From positions 1 through 26,470 of the forward strand of contig URXT01000026.1 of assembly GCA_900551915.1 (NCBI GenBank): 26,470 nt of DNA, in the 5' to 3' direction. Positions within the stretch are counted from its first letter, which is position 1. Every line of letters begins with the position of its first letter. Shown here in pieces: positions 1 through 7,976 of this stretch. A program made the position numbers and the translations under genes. This DNA is from an uncultured bacterium. GTDB taxonomy: Bacteria > Cyanobacteriota > Vampirovibrionia > Gastranaerophilales > Gastranaerophilaceae. The notes under the pieces were generated by a model. The model was not told the DNA's origin, ran no database searches, and worked only from the letters and a program-made list of their open reading frames with translations.

Positions 1-1
1 C

Positions 2-598
2 ATGACTTTGCCAAGTTTAATCGGCAAATATCAATTCAAAGTTTTTGAGGTTGGTCTAAAAAAGCAGTATTCTCTGCTTCAAAACGCAATCAATCTTGGT
101 GTTAATGAAGAAGGTTACCAGTATTGTTATTCTTATTATCCAAAAGGGATAAGTGCTTATCAGGAGGAGAAGAGTGACTGCGATGCTCTACAAAAATACC
201 TTATATCTGCCTTAAAACTAAAGCCTTTTAATGGAAACTTAAAACAGAAATATGCACAAGTTAATGTAGTAAAAACAGAAGGCGGAAAAAGTACTAATTG
301 GGGTTGTAGTTATGATAATACAATGAAGAATGCTAAATATTATCTGTCAAATGATGGTGCTATATTTGCATTTTTTACGCAGAGAATTATTATTGATATC
401 AATGGTGAAAAGGCTCCGAACAGATGGGGTTATGATGTATTTTTTATGGGCTTGTCAAATCATAACGATTACACCAATCCTTCGCCAAAAATTCTTCTGA
501 CAGACGAATTTTGCTCAATAATAGAAAAGGGCGGACGCTTTGCAAGAACAATTCTAAGAAATCAAGAGGTTGACTCGGATACTAAAATATATTGGTAA
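2..598 (+). CDS. Prepilin-like protein, 5' end cut by window edge
   Basis: This is the 3' part of an orphan type IV prepilin-like gene; the reading frame is open to the left edge. The first visible residues, MTLPSLIGKYQFKVFEVGLKK, match the end of the hydrophobic N-terminal helix (AAMTLPSLI) of the three complete prepilins further along, so this ATG is an internal methionine and about 25 residues are missing. The soluble domain has several cysteines (near residues 42, 60, 102 and 172), suggesting disulphides outside the membrane. Residues 132-146 carry the shared motif D-I-N-G-x-x-x-P-N-x-x-G-x-D-V-F. By family, such proteins are membrane-anchored through the N-terminal helix and processed by prepilin peptidase. 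No pilus assembly gene is nearby. By analogy with the other three copies, a divergent HTH gene is expected just left of the window. No clear terminator follows. Confidence 0.85.
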   Translation: MTLPSLIGKYQFKVFEVGLKKQYSLLQNAINLGVNEEGYQYCYSYYPKGISAYQEEKSDCDALQKYLISALKLKPFNGNLKQKYAQVNVVKTEGGKSTNWGCSYDNTMKNAKYYLSNDGAIFAFFTQRIIIDINGEKAPNRWGYDVFFMGLSNHNDYTNPSPKILLTDEFCSIIEKGGRFARTILRNQEVDSDTKIYW

Positions 599-625
599 AT
601 AAAATACAAATCTTCTTGTTTATAG

Positions 626-631
626 TATAAT
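626..631 (+). promoter_or_regulatory. Candidate -10 box for the symporter gene
   Basis: A perfect TATAAT lies 7 nt before the ATG at 639. Transcription would then start at or next to the start codon, giving a leaderless or nearly leaderless mRNA. No good -35 hexamer is found 16-18 bp upstream and no Shine-Dalgarno precedes the ATG. Confidence 0.4.
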
Positions 632-638
632 ATTATTG

Positions 639-2162
639 ATGAATTTAGACAGCGCGATAGATACATTTTTATCACCAATAGCCGATAAAATTTCAGGGAT
701 AATATTTTGCTCCGTTAATATTAACGGAGTGGAAGTTCAGCTGCTTGTTGCTCTTTTGATGGCGGCAGCACTGTATTTTACTTTCAGAACCGGTTTTATC
801 GGAATTTGGGGCTTTAAACACGCAATCAAATTAATCACAAAAAATTACGAGCACAAAGACCTTGTCCAACGTAAGAAAAAAGGTGAAGTTTCATCGTTTC
901 AGGCTTTAACGGCGACAATCTCAGCTTCTGCCGGTATCGGAAACGTTGCAGGCTCTGCGGCGGCTGTTTCAATCGGCGGACCGGGCGTAATTTTCTGGAT
1001 GATAATTGCTGGATTTTTTTCAATGGCGCTAAAGTTTGCAGAAGTTCTTCTTGGTTTGAAATTCCGGCAGGTAAACCCTGACGGAACTGTTGACGGCGGC
1101 CCTATGTATTATATTCAAAACGGACTTAAAAATCATAAGGTTTTCGGAAAATTCGCTCCTCATCTTTCAAAAATTTATGCACTTTGCTGTATTTTTGCAA
1201 TGATTGGGGGTTGGAATCTTTTCCAGATTAACGCAATGACAACTCAAATCACAGAAGTTACAGGCGGCGAAAACAGCTTCTTTGCAAATCAAAGCTGGCT
1301 TCTGGGGCTGATTGTTGCTGTCATTACTTATGTTACGATTATTGGCGGAATTAAAGCTATCGGGAAATTTACCTCAAAAGTTACGCCTGTCATGTGCACA
1401 TTGTATGTTTTAACCGCATTTACGGTTTGTCTTTTTAATATTCATCATCTTCCGCATACAATTGTGTTGATTATAAAAGAAGCTTTTACGCCTCAAGCGA
1501 TTTCCGGCGGAATGTTTGCGTGCATGCTCTGGGGCTTCCGTCGCGCAATGTTTGCTAACGAATCCGGTCTGGGAACTGCTCCGATTGCGTTTTCGGCAGT
1601 CAAAACCAGCAAGCCGGTTGTGCAGGCCTTCATTGCCATGCTTCAGCCGTTTGTTGATACGGTTATTGTCGGAAGTGCAACTGCTTTTGTTATCGTAGTT
1701 TCGGGAGTTTATCTCAACAACAGCGGATTGGCTGGAATTGAACTTACTTCAAAAGCTTTCGGTTCTGTTTGCCCGTTCTTCCCGATTTTGTTAACTTTTA
1801 TGGCAAGCTGTTTTGTTTTATCCACCATGCTTTGCGGCTCTTATTACGGAATTAAAAGCTGGAACTTCCTTTTTGGAAATTCAAAATGGACAACAAGAAC
1901 TTTTCAAATCATATACTGTCTTTTCATTGTAATCGGCTCTGCAATGAACTTTAAAAGCATAATCAATCTTTCAGACGCCTTCACTTTGTTTTTAGCTGTT
2001 CCGAATTTGTTTGCAGTTTTCATACTTTCGGAGGTTGTCATGAAGGATTTGAAAAGATATTGTAAAAAATATAACGTAGGATTATTCAAAAATAATACAT
2101 ATGAACAAGGAGAGAGAGAAAATGAAAGAACAATGTCTGGAAATTGTGAGACAAAAGTGTAA
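639..2162 (+). CDS. Amino acid:cation (alanine/glycine:Na+) symporter, AGCS family
   Basis: Inner-membrane carrier expected to import alanine or glycine with Na+ or H+. The 507-residue protein has about ten hydrophobic segments and AGCS family signatures: ATISASAGIGNVAGSAAAVSI near residues 91-111, the DGGPMYYIQNGL segment near 150, and NESGLGTAPIAFSA near 306. ATG at 639 is preferred to the TTG codon just before it. No Shine-Dalgarno is visible, but TATAAT sits 7 nt upstream, so translation may be leaderless. The hydrophilic C-terminal tail (about the last 25 residues) runs 41 nt into the next gene, an unusually long same-strand overlap that could reflect loss of an earlier stop. Substrate cannot be read from sequence; family assignment is firm. 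Confidence 0.93.
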   Translation: MNLDSAIDTFLSPIADKISGIIFCSVNINGVEVQLLVALLMAAALYFTFRTGFIGIWGFKHAIKLITKNYEHKDLVQRKKKGEVSSFQALTATISASAGIGNVAGSAAAVSIGGPGVIFWMIIAGFFSMALKFAEVLLGLKFRQVNPDGTVDGGPMYYIQNGLKNHKVFGKFAPHLSKIYALCCIFAMIGGWNLFQINAMTTQITEVTGGENSFFANQSWLLGLIVAVITYVTIIGGIKAIGKFTSKVTPVMCTLYVLTAFTVCLFNIHHLPHTIVLIIKEAFTPQAISGGMFACMLWGFRRAMFANESGLGTAPIAFSAVKTSKPVVQAFIAMLQPFVDTVIVGSATAFVIVVSGVYLNNSGLAGIELTSKAFGSVCPFFPILLTFMASCFVLSTMLCGSYYGIKSWNFLFGNSKWTTRTFQIIYCLFIVIGSAMNFKSIINLSDAFTLFLAVPNLFAVFILSEVVMKDLKRYCKKYNVGLFKNNTYEQGERENERTMSGNCETKV

Positions 2163-2778
2163 CGGCTGCAAGGGCTGCGCATTAGCAAGTGCCCGTAAAA
2201 ATGTGGTTTTCGGTTCCGGAAACGCAAACACTGCAAAAGTCGTATTTATTGGCGAAGCCCCGGGCGAAATGGAAGATGAAAGCGGAATGCCGTTTGTAGG
2301 CCGTGCAGGCCAGCTTTTGGACGAATTTTTAGCAAATGCAGGAATTTCCAGAGATGAAGATATATATATTACTAACACCGTAAAATGCAGACCGCCGGAA
2401 AACAGAGTTCCGACTGACGAAGAAAAGGCTGCATGCCGCAAATTCTTAAATGCTCAAATCGACATTATTAAACCGCGTGCAATTGTTCTTTGCGGTGCAA
2501 CTGCATTGAAATCATTTGTAGAACTTGACAAAAAGACAACAATTTCAAAAGTTCGCGGCCAATGGATGACAATTAATGTTGACGGCGTAGATTATCCGGC
2601 AATGACAATTTTCCACCCGTCATATTTGTTGAGAAACCACTCTTTAGAAGAAAATTCTCCGAGAACTCTTATGGCAAGAGATTTGCGGGAAATCAAAAAC
2701 ACTTATCTTAACGATGTCCAGCGCTTCAAAGATGTTGTAACAGAAGCTCCTGAAAACAGAGAACTAGCATTTGTGTAA
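2122..2778 (+). CDS. Uracil-DNA glycosylase, family 4 (Fe-S type)
   Basis: Removes uracil from DNA to start base-excision repair. The 218-residue protein has the family-4 layout: C13-x2-C16 with C89 and C105 as likely [4Fe-4S] ligands, the GEAPGE active-site loop at 44-49 followed by the GMPFVGRAGQLLDE segment, and the HPSYLL motif at 165-170. ATG 2122 is chosen because AAGGAG (2107-2112) stands 9 nt before it; the earlier in-frame ATG at 2101 has no ribosome-binding site. The start lies inside the symporter gene (41-nt overlap in another frame), so the two are probably cotranscribed. A strong hairpin terminator follows at 2791. Some family members were first annotated as phage SPO1 DNA-polymerase-related proteins. 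Confidence 0.95.
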   Translation: MKEQCLEIVRQKCNGCKGCALASARKNVVFGSGNANTAKVVFIGEAPGEMEDESGMPFVGRAGQLLDEFLANAGISRDEDIYITNTVKCRPPENRVPTDEEKAACRKFLNAQIDIIKPRAIVLCGATALKSFVELDKKTTISKVRGQWMTINVDGVDYPAMTIFHPSYLLRNHSLEENSPRTLMARDLREIKNTYLNDVQRFKDVVTEAPENRELAFV

Positions 2779-2790
2779 AAGATTTGTTGA

Positions 2791-2823
2791 AAAATACTCT
2801 CCGAATTCGGAGAGTATTTTTTT
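2791..2823. terminator. Bidirectional Rho-independent terminator
   Basis: The arms AAAATACTCTCCG and CGGAGAGTATTTT (2791-2820) form a near-perfect hairpin with a tiny AATT centre. T-runs flank it in both directions, so it can end the glycosylase mRNA on the plus strand and the HTH mRNA on the minus strand. The HTH stop codon overlaps the plus-strand T-run. Confidence 0.92.
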
Positions 2824-3142
2824 ATGACAAAAAGCCTTTTAAAATTTTATAAATATCGTTGAGTTTTTCGTTATTTGAATTAATCAAGCCTGTAATTTCG
2901 TTTTTTAAATCCTGTGTTTGTTTCGCCGGGTAATCAAAGTCAAAAAGTTGTTTTGGCGAAATTTCGAGTATTTTGCATATTTTTTCGAGGGTCTTTGCTG
3001 TCACAAAATTCGTTCCACACTCGATAAACGAGAGTGAGCGGACATTCATTTCGATTTTTTCGGCAAGCTGTTCTTGCGTAAGATTTTTAAGTTCGCGGTA
3101 ATGTTTCAGGTTTTTGCCGAATTGTTTCTTAATTTCACTCAT
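2822..3142 (-). CDS. XRE/Cro-family HTH regulator, divergent from a prepilin gene
   Basis: Small DNA-binding protein of 106 residues. Residues 8-66 form a Cro/CI helix-turn-helix: FGKNLKHYRELKNLTQEQLA begins it, with QLAEKI and the recognition stretch NVRSLSFIE following, then LEKICKILEISPKQLF. The C-terminal tail (67-106), ending LNDIYKILKGFL, resembles the tail of the 8830 regulator (LTKLIYKMLF), which suggests a paralogue pair with a common dimerisation or ligand tail. AAGAGGA lies 5 nt before the ATG. The gene faces away from the prepilin gene at 3241, with 98 bp between them holding an inverted repeat. The likely job, inferred from position only, is control of that prepilin gene and of itself. 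It is not a toxin-antitoxin pair as far as can be seen. Confidence 0.92.
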   Translation of the reverse strand: MSEIKKQFGKNLKHYRELKNLTQEQLAEKIEMNVRSLSFIECGTNFVTAKTLEKICKILEISPKQLFDFDYPAKQTQDLKNEITGLINSNNEKLNDIYKILKGFLS

Positions 3143-3192
3143 AAAATCCTCTTTTATTTATTGTCGGTTATTATTTTTGATTATTGAATGTA

Positions 3193-3221
3193 TTTACAAT
3201 TACTATTAAGTATGTTAAAAT
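3193..3221 (+). promoter_or_regulatory. Sigma-70 promoter of prepilin gene 3241
   Basis: TTTACA (3193-3198), a 17-bp spacer, then TAAAAT (3216-3221) preceded by TG one base upstream (extended -10, TGTTAAAAT). Transcription should begin near 3228, giving a leader of about 13 nt that contains AGAGGTG before the TTG start. Confidence 0.7.
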
Positions 3222-3225
3222 AGTA
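3201..3225. promoter_or_regulatory. Inverted repeat over the prepilin -10 box (candidate operator)
   Basis: TACTATT (3201-3207) and AATAGTA (3219-3225) are exact inverted 7-mers separated by 11 bp. The right arm overlaps the -10 box at 3216-3221. Position in a regulator/target divergent spacer suggests the binding site of the HTH protein at 2822, but short AT-rich repeats arise by chance. Confidence 0.4.
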
Positions 3226-3240
3226 TTTAGAGGTGAAATT

Positions 3241-3918
3241 TTGAAAAAAGCATTTACTTTGGTAGAAGTTTTAATAACTCTTGGCATAATCGGGATTGTT
3301 GCGGCCATGACCTTGCCTGCCGTGATAAATAACTCCCGAAACAAGCAGCTTGAAGCAGGTTTGAAAAGAAGTTATTCGCTGATTTCGCAGGCACTCGACA
3401 TGTATCAGGCTGAAACCGGCGAGAGAATTTGTGCCGGAGATATTGGCGGGCATCAGTTAAGACAGATTTTAATAAAGTATTTTAAAGCCGAACATGATTG
3501 CGGCTCCGGAATGCCTAATGTGAGAAAATGTATTAATGATTATGAGCGTATGTGGTATAAAACTTACAATGGAAAAAATAACCTTTCTACAGGTTATGTT
3601 GATGATGGGGCTTTTGTATTAAATGATGGTACATTTATACTTCTTGAAAATGCCAATCTTACTAATCGTGGAGGTATTATAATTATATCGGCTGATGTGA
3701 ACGGTTTTAACAAGAGACCAAATCGACTTGGACACGATTTGTTTATGTTTCAGGTTGACAGTAAGGGAAAGCTTTTGCCAATGGGGCTTGAAAATACACA
3801 ATTTTATGATAAAAATGACACATTCTGCTCAATAAGCTCTGGAAATCCTAATAACGGCGCCGGTTGTACCTACAAAGCTCTTACAGACAAAGACTTTTTC
3901 AAAAATCTTCCAAAGTAG
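3241..3918 (+). CDS. Orphan type IV prepilin-like protein
   Basis: The 225-residue protein starts MKKAFTLVEVLITLGIIGIV, a short leader and prepilin helix with Glu at mature position 5; cleavage is expected between A4 and F5, with Ala rather than the usual Gly at -1. The rest is a soluble, probably extracytoplasmic domain with cysteines near residues 64, 87, 97, 215 and 228-equivalent tail positions. Residues 152-168 hold the family motif D-V-N-G-x-x-x-R-P-N-x-x-G-x-D-L-F. The start is TTG at 3241: AGAGGTG is 6 nt upstream, a promoter lies before it, and an upstream in-frame TTG (3184) would prepend 19 residues that spoil the leader. It is divergent from the HTH gene at 2822. No pilus assembly gene is nearby; whether it enters a pilus, a pseudopilus or stays as a surface protein is unknown. 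Confidence 0.9.
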   Translation: MKKAFTLVEVLITLGIIGIVAAMTLPAVINNSRNKQLEAGLKRSYSLISQALDMYQAETGERICAGDIGGHQLRQILIKYFKAEHDCGSGMPNVRKCINDYERMWYKTYNGKNNLSTGYVDDGAFVLNDGTFILLENANLTNRGGIIIISADVNGFNKRPNRLGHDLFMFQVDSKGKLLPMGLENTQFYDKNDTFCSISSGNPNNGAGCTYKALTDKDFFKNLPK

Positions 3919-3944
3919 CAGGCACAGCCTTGATTTACTAATGT

Positions 3945-3973
3945 TTGACTTAAAACGTCAAGAATAATATAAT
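3945..3973 (+). promoter_or_regulatory. radA promoter, leaderless geometry
   Basis: TTGACT (3945-3950), exactly 17 bp, then TATAAT (3968-3973). The radA ATG begins at 3980, 7 nt from the last base of the -10 box, which is where transcription should start. No Shine-Dalgarno is present. This is the clearest promoter in the window and predicts an mRNA whose first base is the A of ATG. Confidence 0.8.
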
Positions 3974-3979
3974 CATTCT

Positions 3980-5353
3980 ATGGCAAAGCTTAAATCAAAA
4001 TGGATATGCTCTGAATGCGGTTATGAAACAGCCGGTTATCTCGGCAAATGCCCGGAATGCGGAAGCTGGGGAACTTTAGTTGAAGAAGTTCAATTCAGCG
4101 GCAAAATGCCAAACGCGTCTGCAAATGAATTTATCAACACTGAAAAGCCAAAACTTCTTAAAGAAATTGAAGTTGATGAAAGCGTTCGCATAAGCACAAA
4201 TATTTCCGAATTTGACAGAATTCTAGGAGGAGGATTTGTACAGGGGTCGCTTGTTCTGCTTGCGGGCGACCCTGGTATCGGCAAATCAACTATTACACTT
4301 CAAACCTGCGGCGAGCTTTGTCGTAATAACAAAAAAGTTTTATATATCTCCGCCGAAGAAAGCGCAAATCAGCTTAAACTCCGCGCTGACAGGCTTCAAA
4401 TAAATTCTGACAATCTTTATATTTATCCGCAGACCAACATGGAAAATATCAAGACGCAAATTGAAGAAATTATGCCGGATTTTGTTGTAGTTGACAGCAT
4501 TCAGGCGATTTATTCTAATAACGTTGCAAGCACGGCCGGAAGTGTTTCTCAAATCCGCGAATGCTGCAATATCTTGATGCACATTGCAAAAAGCAAAAAT
4601 ATCACAACAATTGTAATCGGTCATATTACAAAAGACGGAAATATAGCAGGGCCTAAGGTTCTTGAACATATGGTTGACACTGTGATTTATTTTGAAGGCG
4701 ATAAATACAAATCTTACAGAATGCTTCGCTCTATGAAAAATCGTTTTGGCAACACTTCAGAAGTCGGGATTTTTGAAATGCATTCGACAGGTCTTAAAGA
4801 AGTCAAAAATCCGAACGAACTTTTTCTTAATGAACGTTCGCAAGGAGCAGCTCCGGGAAGCGCAATTATTGTAACAAATGAGGGCACGCGTCCGCTTCTG
4901 GTTGAAATTCAGGCGCTTGTCGGCACAACACCTTACGCGGCGCCGAGAAGGGTTACGAACGGTGTTGATTTGAGCCGTCTTCATCAGATTTTGGCAGTGC
5001 TTGAAAAACGTGTTGGGTTAAACCTCTCCAAACAGGATGTTTACGTTAATGTTATGGGCGGAATTGAAGTTGATGAGCCAAGTGCGGATTTGGGAATTGC
5101 AATTGCTGTTGCGACCTGTGCACGTGATGTAGTTGTTGACAGCCAGACTGTAATAATTGGTGAAATCGGGCTTTCAGGTGAAATTCATCCCGTAAACAAT
5201 ATTGAAAAAAGACTTAACGAAGCAATAACATCAGGTTTTAAAAAGGCTATAATACCTTATGCAAACGATGTTCCGTCTGATATCAAAAAAATTCAGATAG
5301 TAAAAGTCAAGCGTTTGATGGATGCGATTGCGGCATGTGTTTCGCCGGCTTAG
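3980..5353 (+). CDS. radA: DNA repair protein RadA
   Basis: RecA-like ATPase that helps branch migration and processing of recombination intermediates. All RadA parts are visible in the 457 residues: a four-cysteine zinc finger (C10, C13, C24, C27), Walker A GDPGIGKST at 96-104, Walker B ending VVVDSIQ near 168-174, the RadA-specific KNRFG motif at 253-257, and a C-terminal Lon-protease-like domain (about 285-457) including PSADLGIAIA. Length is typical. ATG 3980 is the first codon after a consensus promoter and lacks a ribosome-binding site, so it is probably translated from a leaderless mRNA. It sits between two HTH/prepilin modules with no functional link apparent and converges on the small gene at 5373 with a 19-bp gap. 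Confidence 0.98.
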   Translation: MAKLKSKWICSECGYETAGYLGKCPECGSWGTLVEEVQFSGKMPNASANEFINTEKPKLLKEIEVDESVRISTNISEFDRILGGGFVQGSLVLLAGDPGIGKSTITLQTCGELCRNNKKVLYISAEESANQLKLRADRLQINSDNLYIYPQTNMENIKTQIEEIMPDFVVVDSIQAIYSNNVASTAGSVSQIRECCNILMHIAKSKNITTIVIGHITKDGNIAGPKVLEHMVDTVIYFEGDKYKSYRMLRSMKNRFGNTSEVGIFEMHSTGLKEVKNPNELFLNERSQGAAPGSAIIVTNEGTRPLLVEIQALVGTTPYAAPRRVTNGVDLSRLHQILAVLEKRVGLNLSKQDVYVNVMGGIEVDEPSADLGIAIAVATCARDVVVDSQTVIIGEIGLSGEIHPVNNIEKRLNEAITSGFKKAIIPYANDVPSDIKKIQIVKVKRLMDAIAACVSPA

Positions 5354-5372
5354 AGTTTGGAATAAGAACTTA

Positions 5373-5693
5373 TTATTTAGTTTTTGCAACTCCAGGTGCG
5401 TCTTTTATTATAAAAGGTCTTACAAAAGCCCACGTTCCGTACATGGAGGAAAGAAGTCCGGCCGCCATTGTCCCTTTGAAAAGTTTCGGGAATTTTGTTT
5501 TGTTTGTAATTCCGGCCAGTGTCACAAGCGTTGTCCCTGCCATAATTCCCAGATAACCTTTAAAAATTGTTCTCGGAACAACTATTGTGTCAGTCATGTC
5601 AGCGGAATTTCGTGTGTTTTCGTGAATTCTGTCAAGAAAACTTTTGTTTGAGCTTGTGAAAGAGGAGTAATTTGGTATAGTTTGTATTTTCAT
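5373..5693 (-). CDS. Small two-helix membrane protein of unknown function
   Basis: A 106-residue protein that I do not recognise. The first 40 residues are polar and rich in Ser, Thr and Asn. Two hydrophobic stretches follow, near 43-62 (IFKGYLGIMAGTTLVTLAGI) and 72-93 (FKGTMAAGLLSSMYGTWAFV), suggesting a helical hairpin in the membrane; both begin with an FKG turn. AGGGA lies 7 nt before the ATG, supporting translation. The gene starts 8 nt after the HTH gene at 5702 on the same strand and is almost certainly cotranscribed with it, so the regulator may control or be tuned by this membrane protein. The overlapping plus-strand reading frames are taken as shadows. Confidence 0.72.
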   Translation of the reverse strand: MKIQTIPNYSSFTSSNKSFLDRIHENTRNSADMTDTIVVPRTIFKGYLGIMAGTTLVTLAGITNKTKFPKLFKGTMAAGLLSSMYGTWAFVRPFIIKDAPGVAKTK

Positions 5694-5701
5694 TAATTTC
5701 C

Positions 5702-5926
5702 CTAATTTTTATCAGGAATATGTTCAAATATATCCTGAACTCTACAGTTTAAAGCATTACACAATTTGTCTAAAGTTTCAAGCTCTATTGTTTTTGTTCT
5801 GTCGTGATAGATTCTGAAAACAGTAACATGAGTTAAACCGGCGAGCCTGGCTGTTTCTGCCATATTCAATCTGCGTCTTCCCATTATTTCCGAGAGTTTA
5901 TTTTTTATCATAATGATATTTTGCAT
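5702..5926 (-). CDS. Short XRE-family HTH regulator, divergent from a prepilin gene
   Basis: A 74-residue protein that is almost entirely a Cro/CI-type helix-turn-helix: MAETARLAGLTHVTVFRIYH (residues 22-41) is the two-helix core and LDKLCNALNCRVQDIFEHIP the usual closing helices. It belongs to the short YozG-like type and lacks the C-terminal tail of the regulators at 2822 and 8830. The start is uncertain: ATG 5926 or ATG 5911 (MIKNKLSE), neither with a good ribosome-binding site. It is divergent from the prepilin gene at 6020, with a perfect 14-bp-arm inverted repeat between them, and is followed after 8 nt by the membrane-protein gene at 5373. Control of the prepilin gene and of its own operon is inferred from this layout. 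Confidence 0.88.
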   Translation of the reverse strand: MQNIIMIKNKLSEIMGRRRLNMAETARLAGLTHVTVFRIYHDRTKTIELETLDKLCNALNCRVQDIFEHIPDKN

Positions 5927-5965
5927 TTATCATAAACTCTTGTAAAATTTATTATACGAATATAT

Positions 5966-5995
5966 AATATTATTATATAACTATATAATAATATT
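5966..5995. promoter_or_regulatory. Perfect 14-bp inverted repeat between HTH and prepilin genes
   Basis: AATATTATTATATA (5966-5979) and TATATAATAATATT (5982-5995) are exact reverse complements with only AC between them. The dyad contains TATAAT (5984-5989), the likely -10 box of the prepilin gene at 6020. It is the best operator candidate of the three modules, although its pure A/T content makes it easier to arise by chance or to act as a flexible promoter tract. Confidence 0.6.
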
Positions 5996-6019
5996 TAACT
6001 AATTTTAAAAGGAGGTTTT

Positions 6020-6745
6020 ATGAAAAACATATCAGCTTTTACATTGTCTGAGGTTTTAATTACACTAGGCGTAATCGGAATTGTTGCAGCAATGACGCTT
6101 CCGAGTCTTATCGGACGCTGGCAGGAAAAAGTCACTGTTGCAAAGCTTGAACACGCGTATAGTTTACTTTCTCAGGCTTACGTGAAGGCGATTGGTGAAG
6201 ATGGCGACGCACGCTACCTGAATTGTTCTTCGGCAGACTGTTTTATGAAGAAGCTGGCTAAAAATTTAAGTGTGCTTTCCCTAAATTATGAGGATACTCC
6301 TGAATTTTCAGCTCTTAATGGTGATAAAAGCTATAATTCTTCTGTCAAAAGAATGTATCGTATGGTCTTGGAAAACGGTTATATAATATATTATCGTGAG
6401 GGGTTTTCTCAAACTTGTACTATGACATATTCAACATGGGATGTTGATGAACTGTACAAAACAATATGCATGAGCCTTAAGGTTGACATAAATGGTGATG
6501 CAAAACCTAATACTTTCGGTCGTGATATTTTTAGCTTTTATTTAGTACGCGACAGAATAATTCCGTACGGAGGTGTTAAAGAACCTTATTACAAATTTAA
6601 CTGGCTTTGCAACAAAAGCCGGCCGGATTATTGGGATGGCGGATACAATGGAGAGTTTTGTACTGCCTGGGTTTTGAATAACAAAAATATGGACTATTTG
6701 TATTGTAATGACCTGAACTGGAAAGGCAAAACAAAATGTAAATAA
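6020..6745 (+). CDS. Orphan type IV prepilin-like protein
   Basis: The 241-residue protein starts MKNISAFTLSEVLITLGVIG; cleavage is expected after A6, giving mature FTLSE with Glu at position 5. The helix ends with AAMTLPSLIGRW, nearly the same as the truncated copy at the window start. The outer domain has paired cysteines (69 and 74, 133, 150, 193, 210, 234, 240) and the shared motif D-I-N-G-D-A-K-P-N-x-x-G-R-D-I-F at 156-171. A strong AAAGGAGG precedes the ATG by 6 nt, much better than at most genes here. It is divergent from the HTH gene at 5702. The C-terminal third (Trp-, Tyr- and Asn-rich) is unlike the other copies. Pilin-like membrane anchoring is secure; ligand or partner is unknown. 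Confidence 0.93.
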   Translation: MKNISAFTLSEVLITLGVIGIVAAMTLPSLIGRWQEKVTVAKLEHAYSLLSQAYVKAIGEDGDARYLNCSSADCFMKKLAKNLSVLSLNYEDTPEFSALNGDKSYNSSVKRMYRMVLENGYIIYYREGFSQTCTMTYSTWDVDELYKTICMSLKVDINGDAKPNTFGRDIFSFYLVRDRIIPYGGVKEPYYKFNWLCNKSRPDYWDGGYNGEFCTAWVLNNKNMDYLYCNDLNWKGKTKCK

Positions 6746-6795
6746 TTAACCTTTTCTTAACATTTCAAACGGCCTAAACCTATTGATTAGTTTTT

Positions 6796-6825
6796 TTGTT
6801 GGTGGTATAAAAAACATGTTATAAG
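6796..6825 (+). promoter_or_regulatory. Candidate gap promoter
   Basis: TTGTTG (6796-6801), 18 bp, then TATAAG (6820-6825) preceded by TG (extended -10). Transcription near 6832 would give a leader of about 22 nt with AGAAGGAG before the gap ATG. Confidence 0.5.
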
Positions 6826-6847
6826 TTTACACAATAAGAAGGAGTAA

Positions 6848-7864
<1,017 letters not shown>

Positions 7865-7894
7865 TTAATTTAGAATTTGTTTATGATAACAAAG

Positions 7895-7930
7895 AAGACA
7901 AGTCTGAAATTTTTCAGACTTGTCTTTCTA
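7895..7930. terminator. Bidirectional terminator between gap and a prepilin gene
   Basis: AAGACAAGTCTGAAA (7895-7909) pairs with TTTCAGACTTGTCTT (7912-7926). A T-rich run follows on the plus strand (TCTATTTG) and TTCTTTGTT on the minus strand. It lies in the convergent space after gap and after the minus-strand prepilin gene. Confidence 0.85.
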
Positions 7931-7976
7931 TTTGTCTAATTTAATAAATGAGCAAAATGGTATAGCAACTTGTTTA

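Noticed and set aside
3184..3240. Longer start (TTG 3184) for the first complete prepilin
   Set aside because: It would begin upstream of the promoter and put 19 extra residues before the leader; TTG 3241 has AGAGGTG at the right distance.
2822..3918. HTH/prepilin pairs as toxin-antitoxin modules
   Set aside because: The partner is a 225-241-residue prepilin with a leader and outer domain, transcribed divergently rather than in an operon; nothing resembles a toxin fold.
5322..5651. Plus-strand reading frames opposite the 5373 membrane protein
   Set aside because: They start inside radA and run through the terminator-less convergent gap. The minus-strand frame has a ribosome-binding site and sensible membrane helices.
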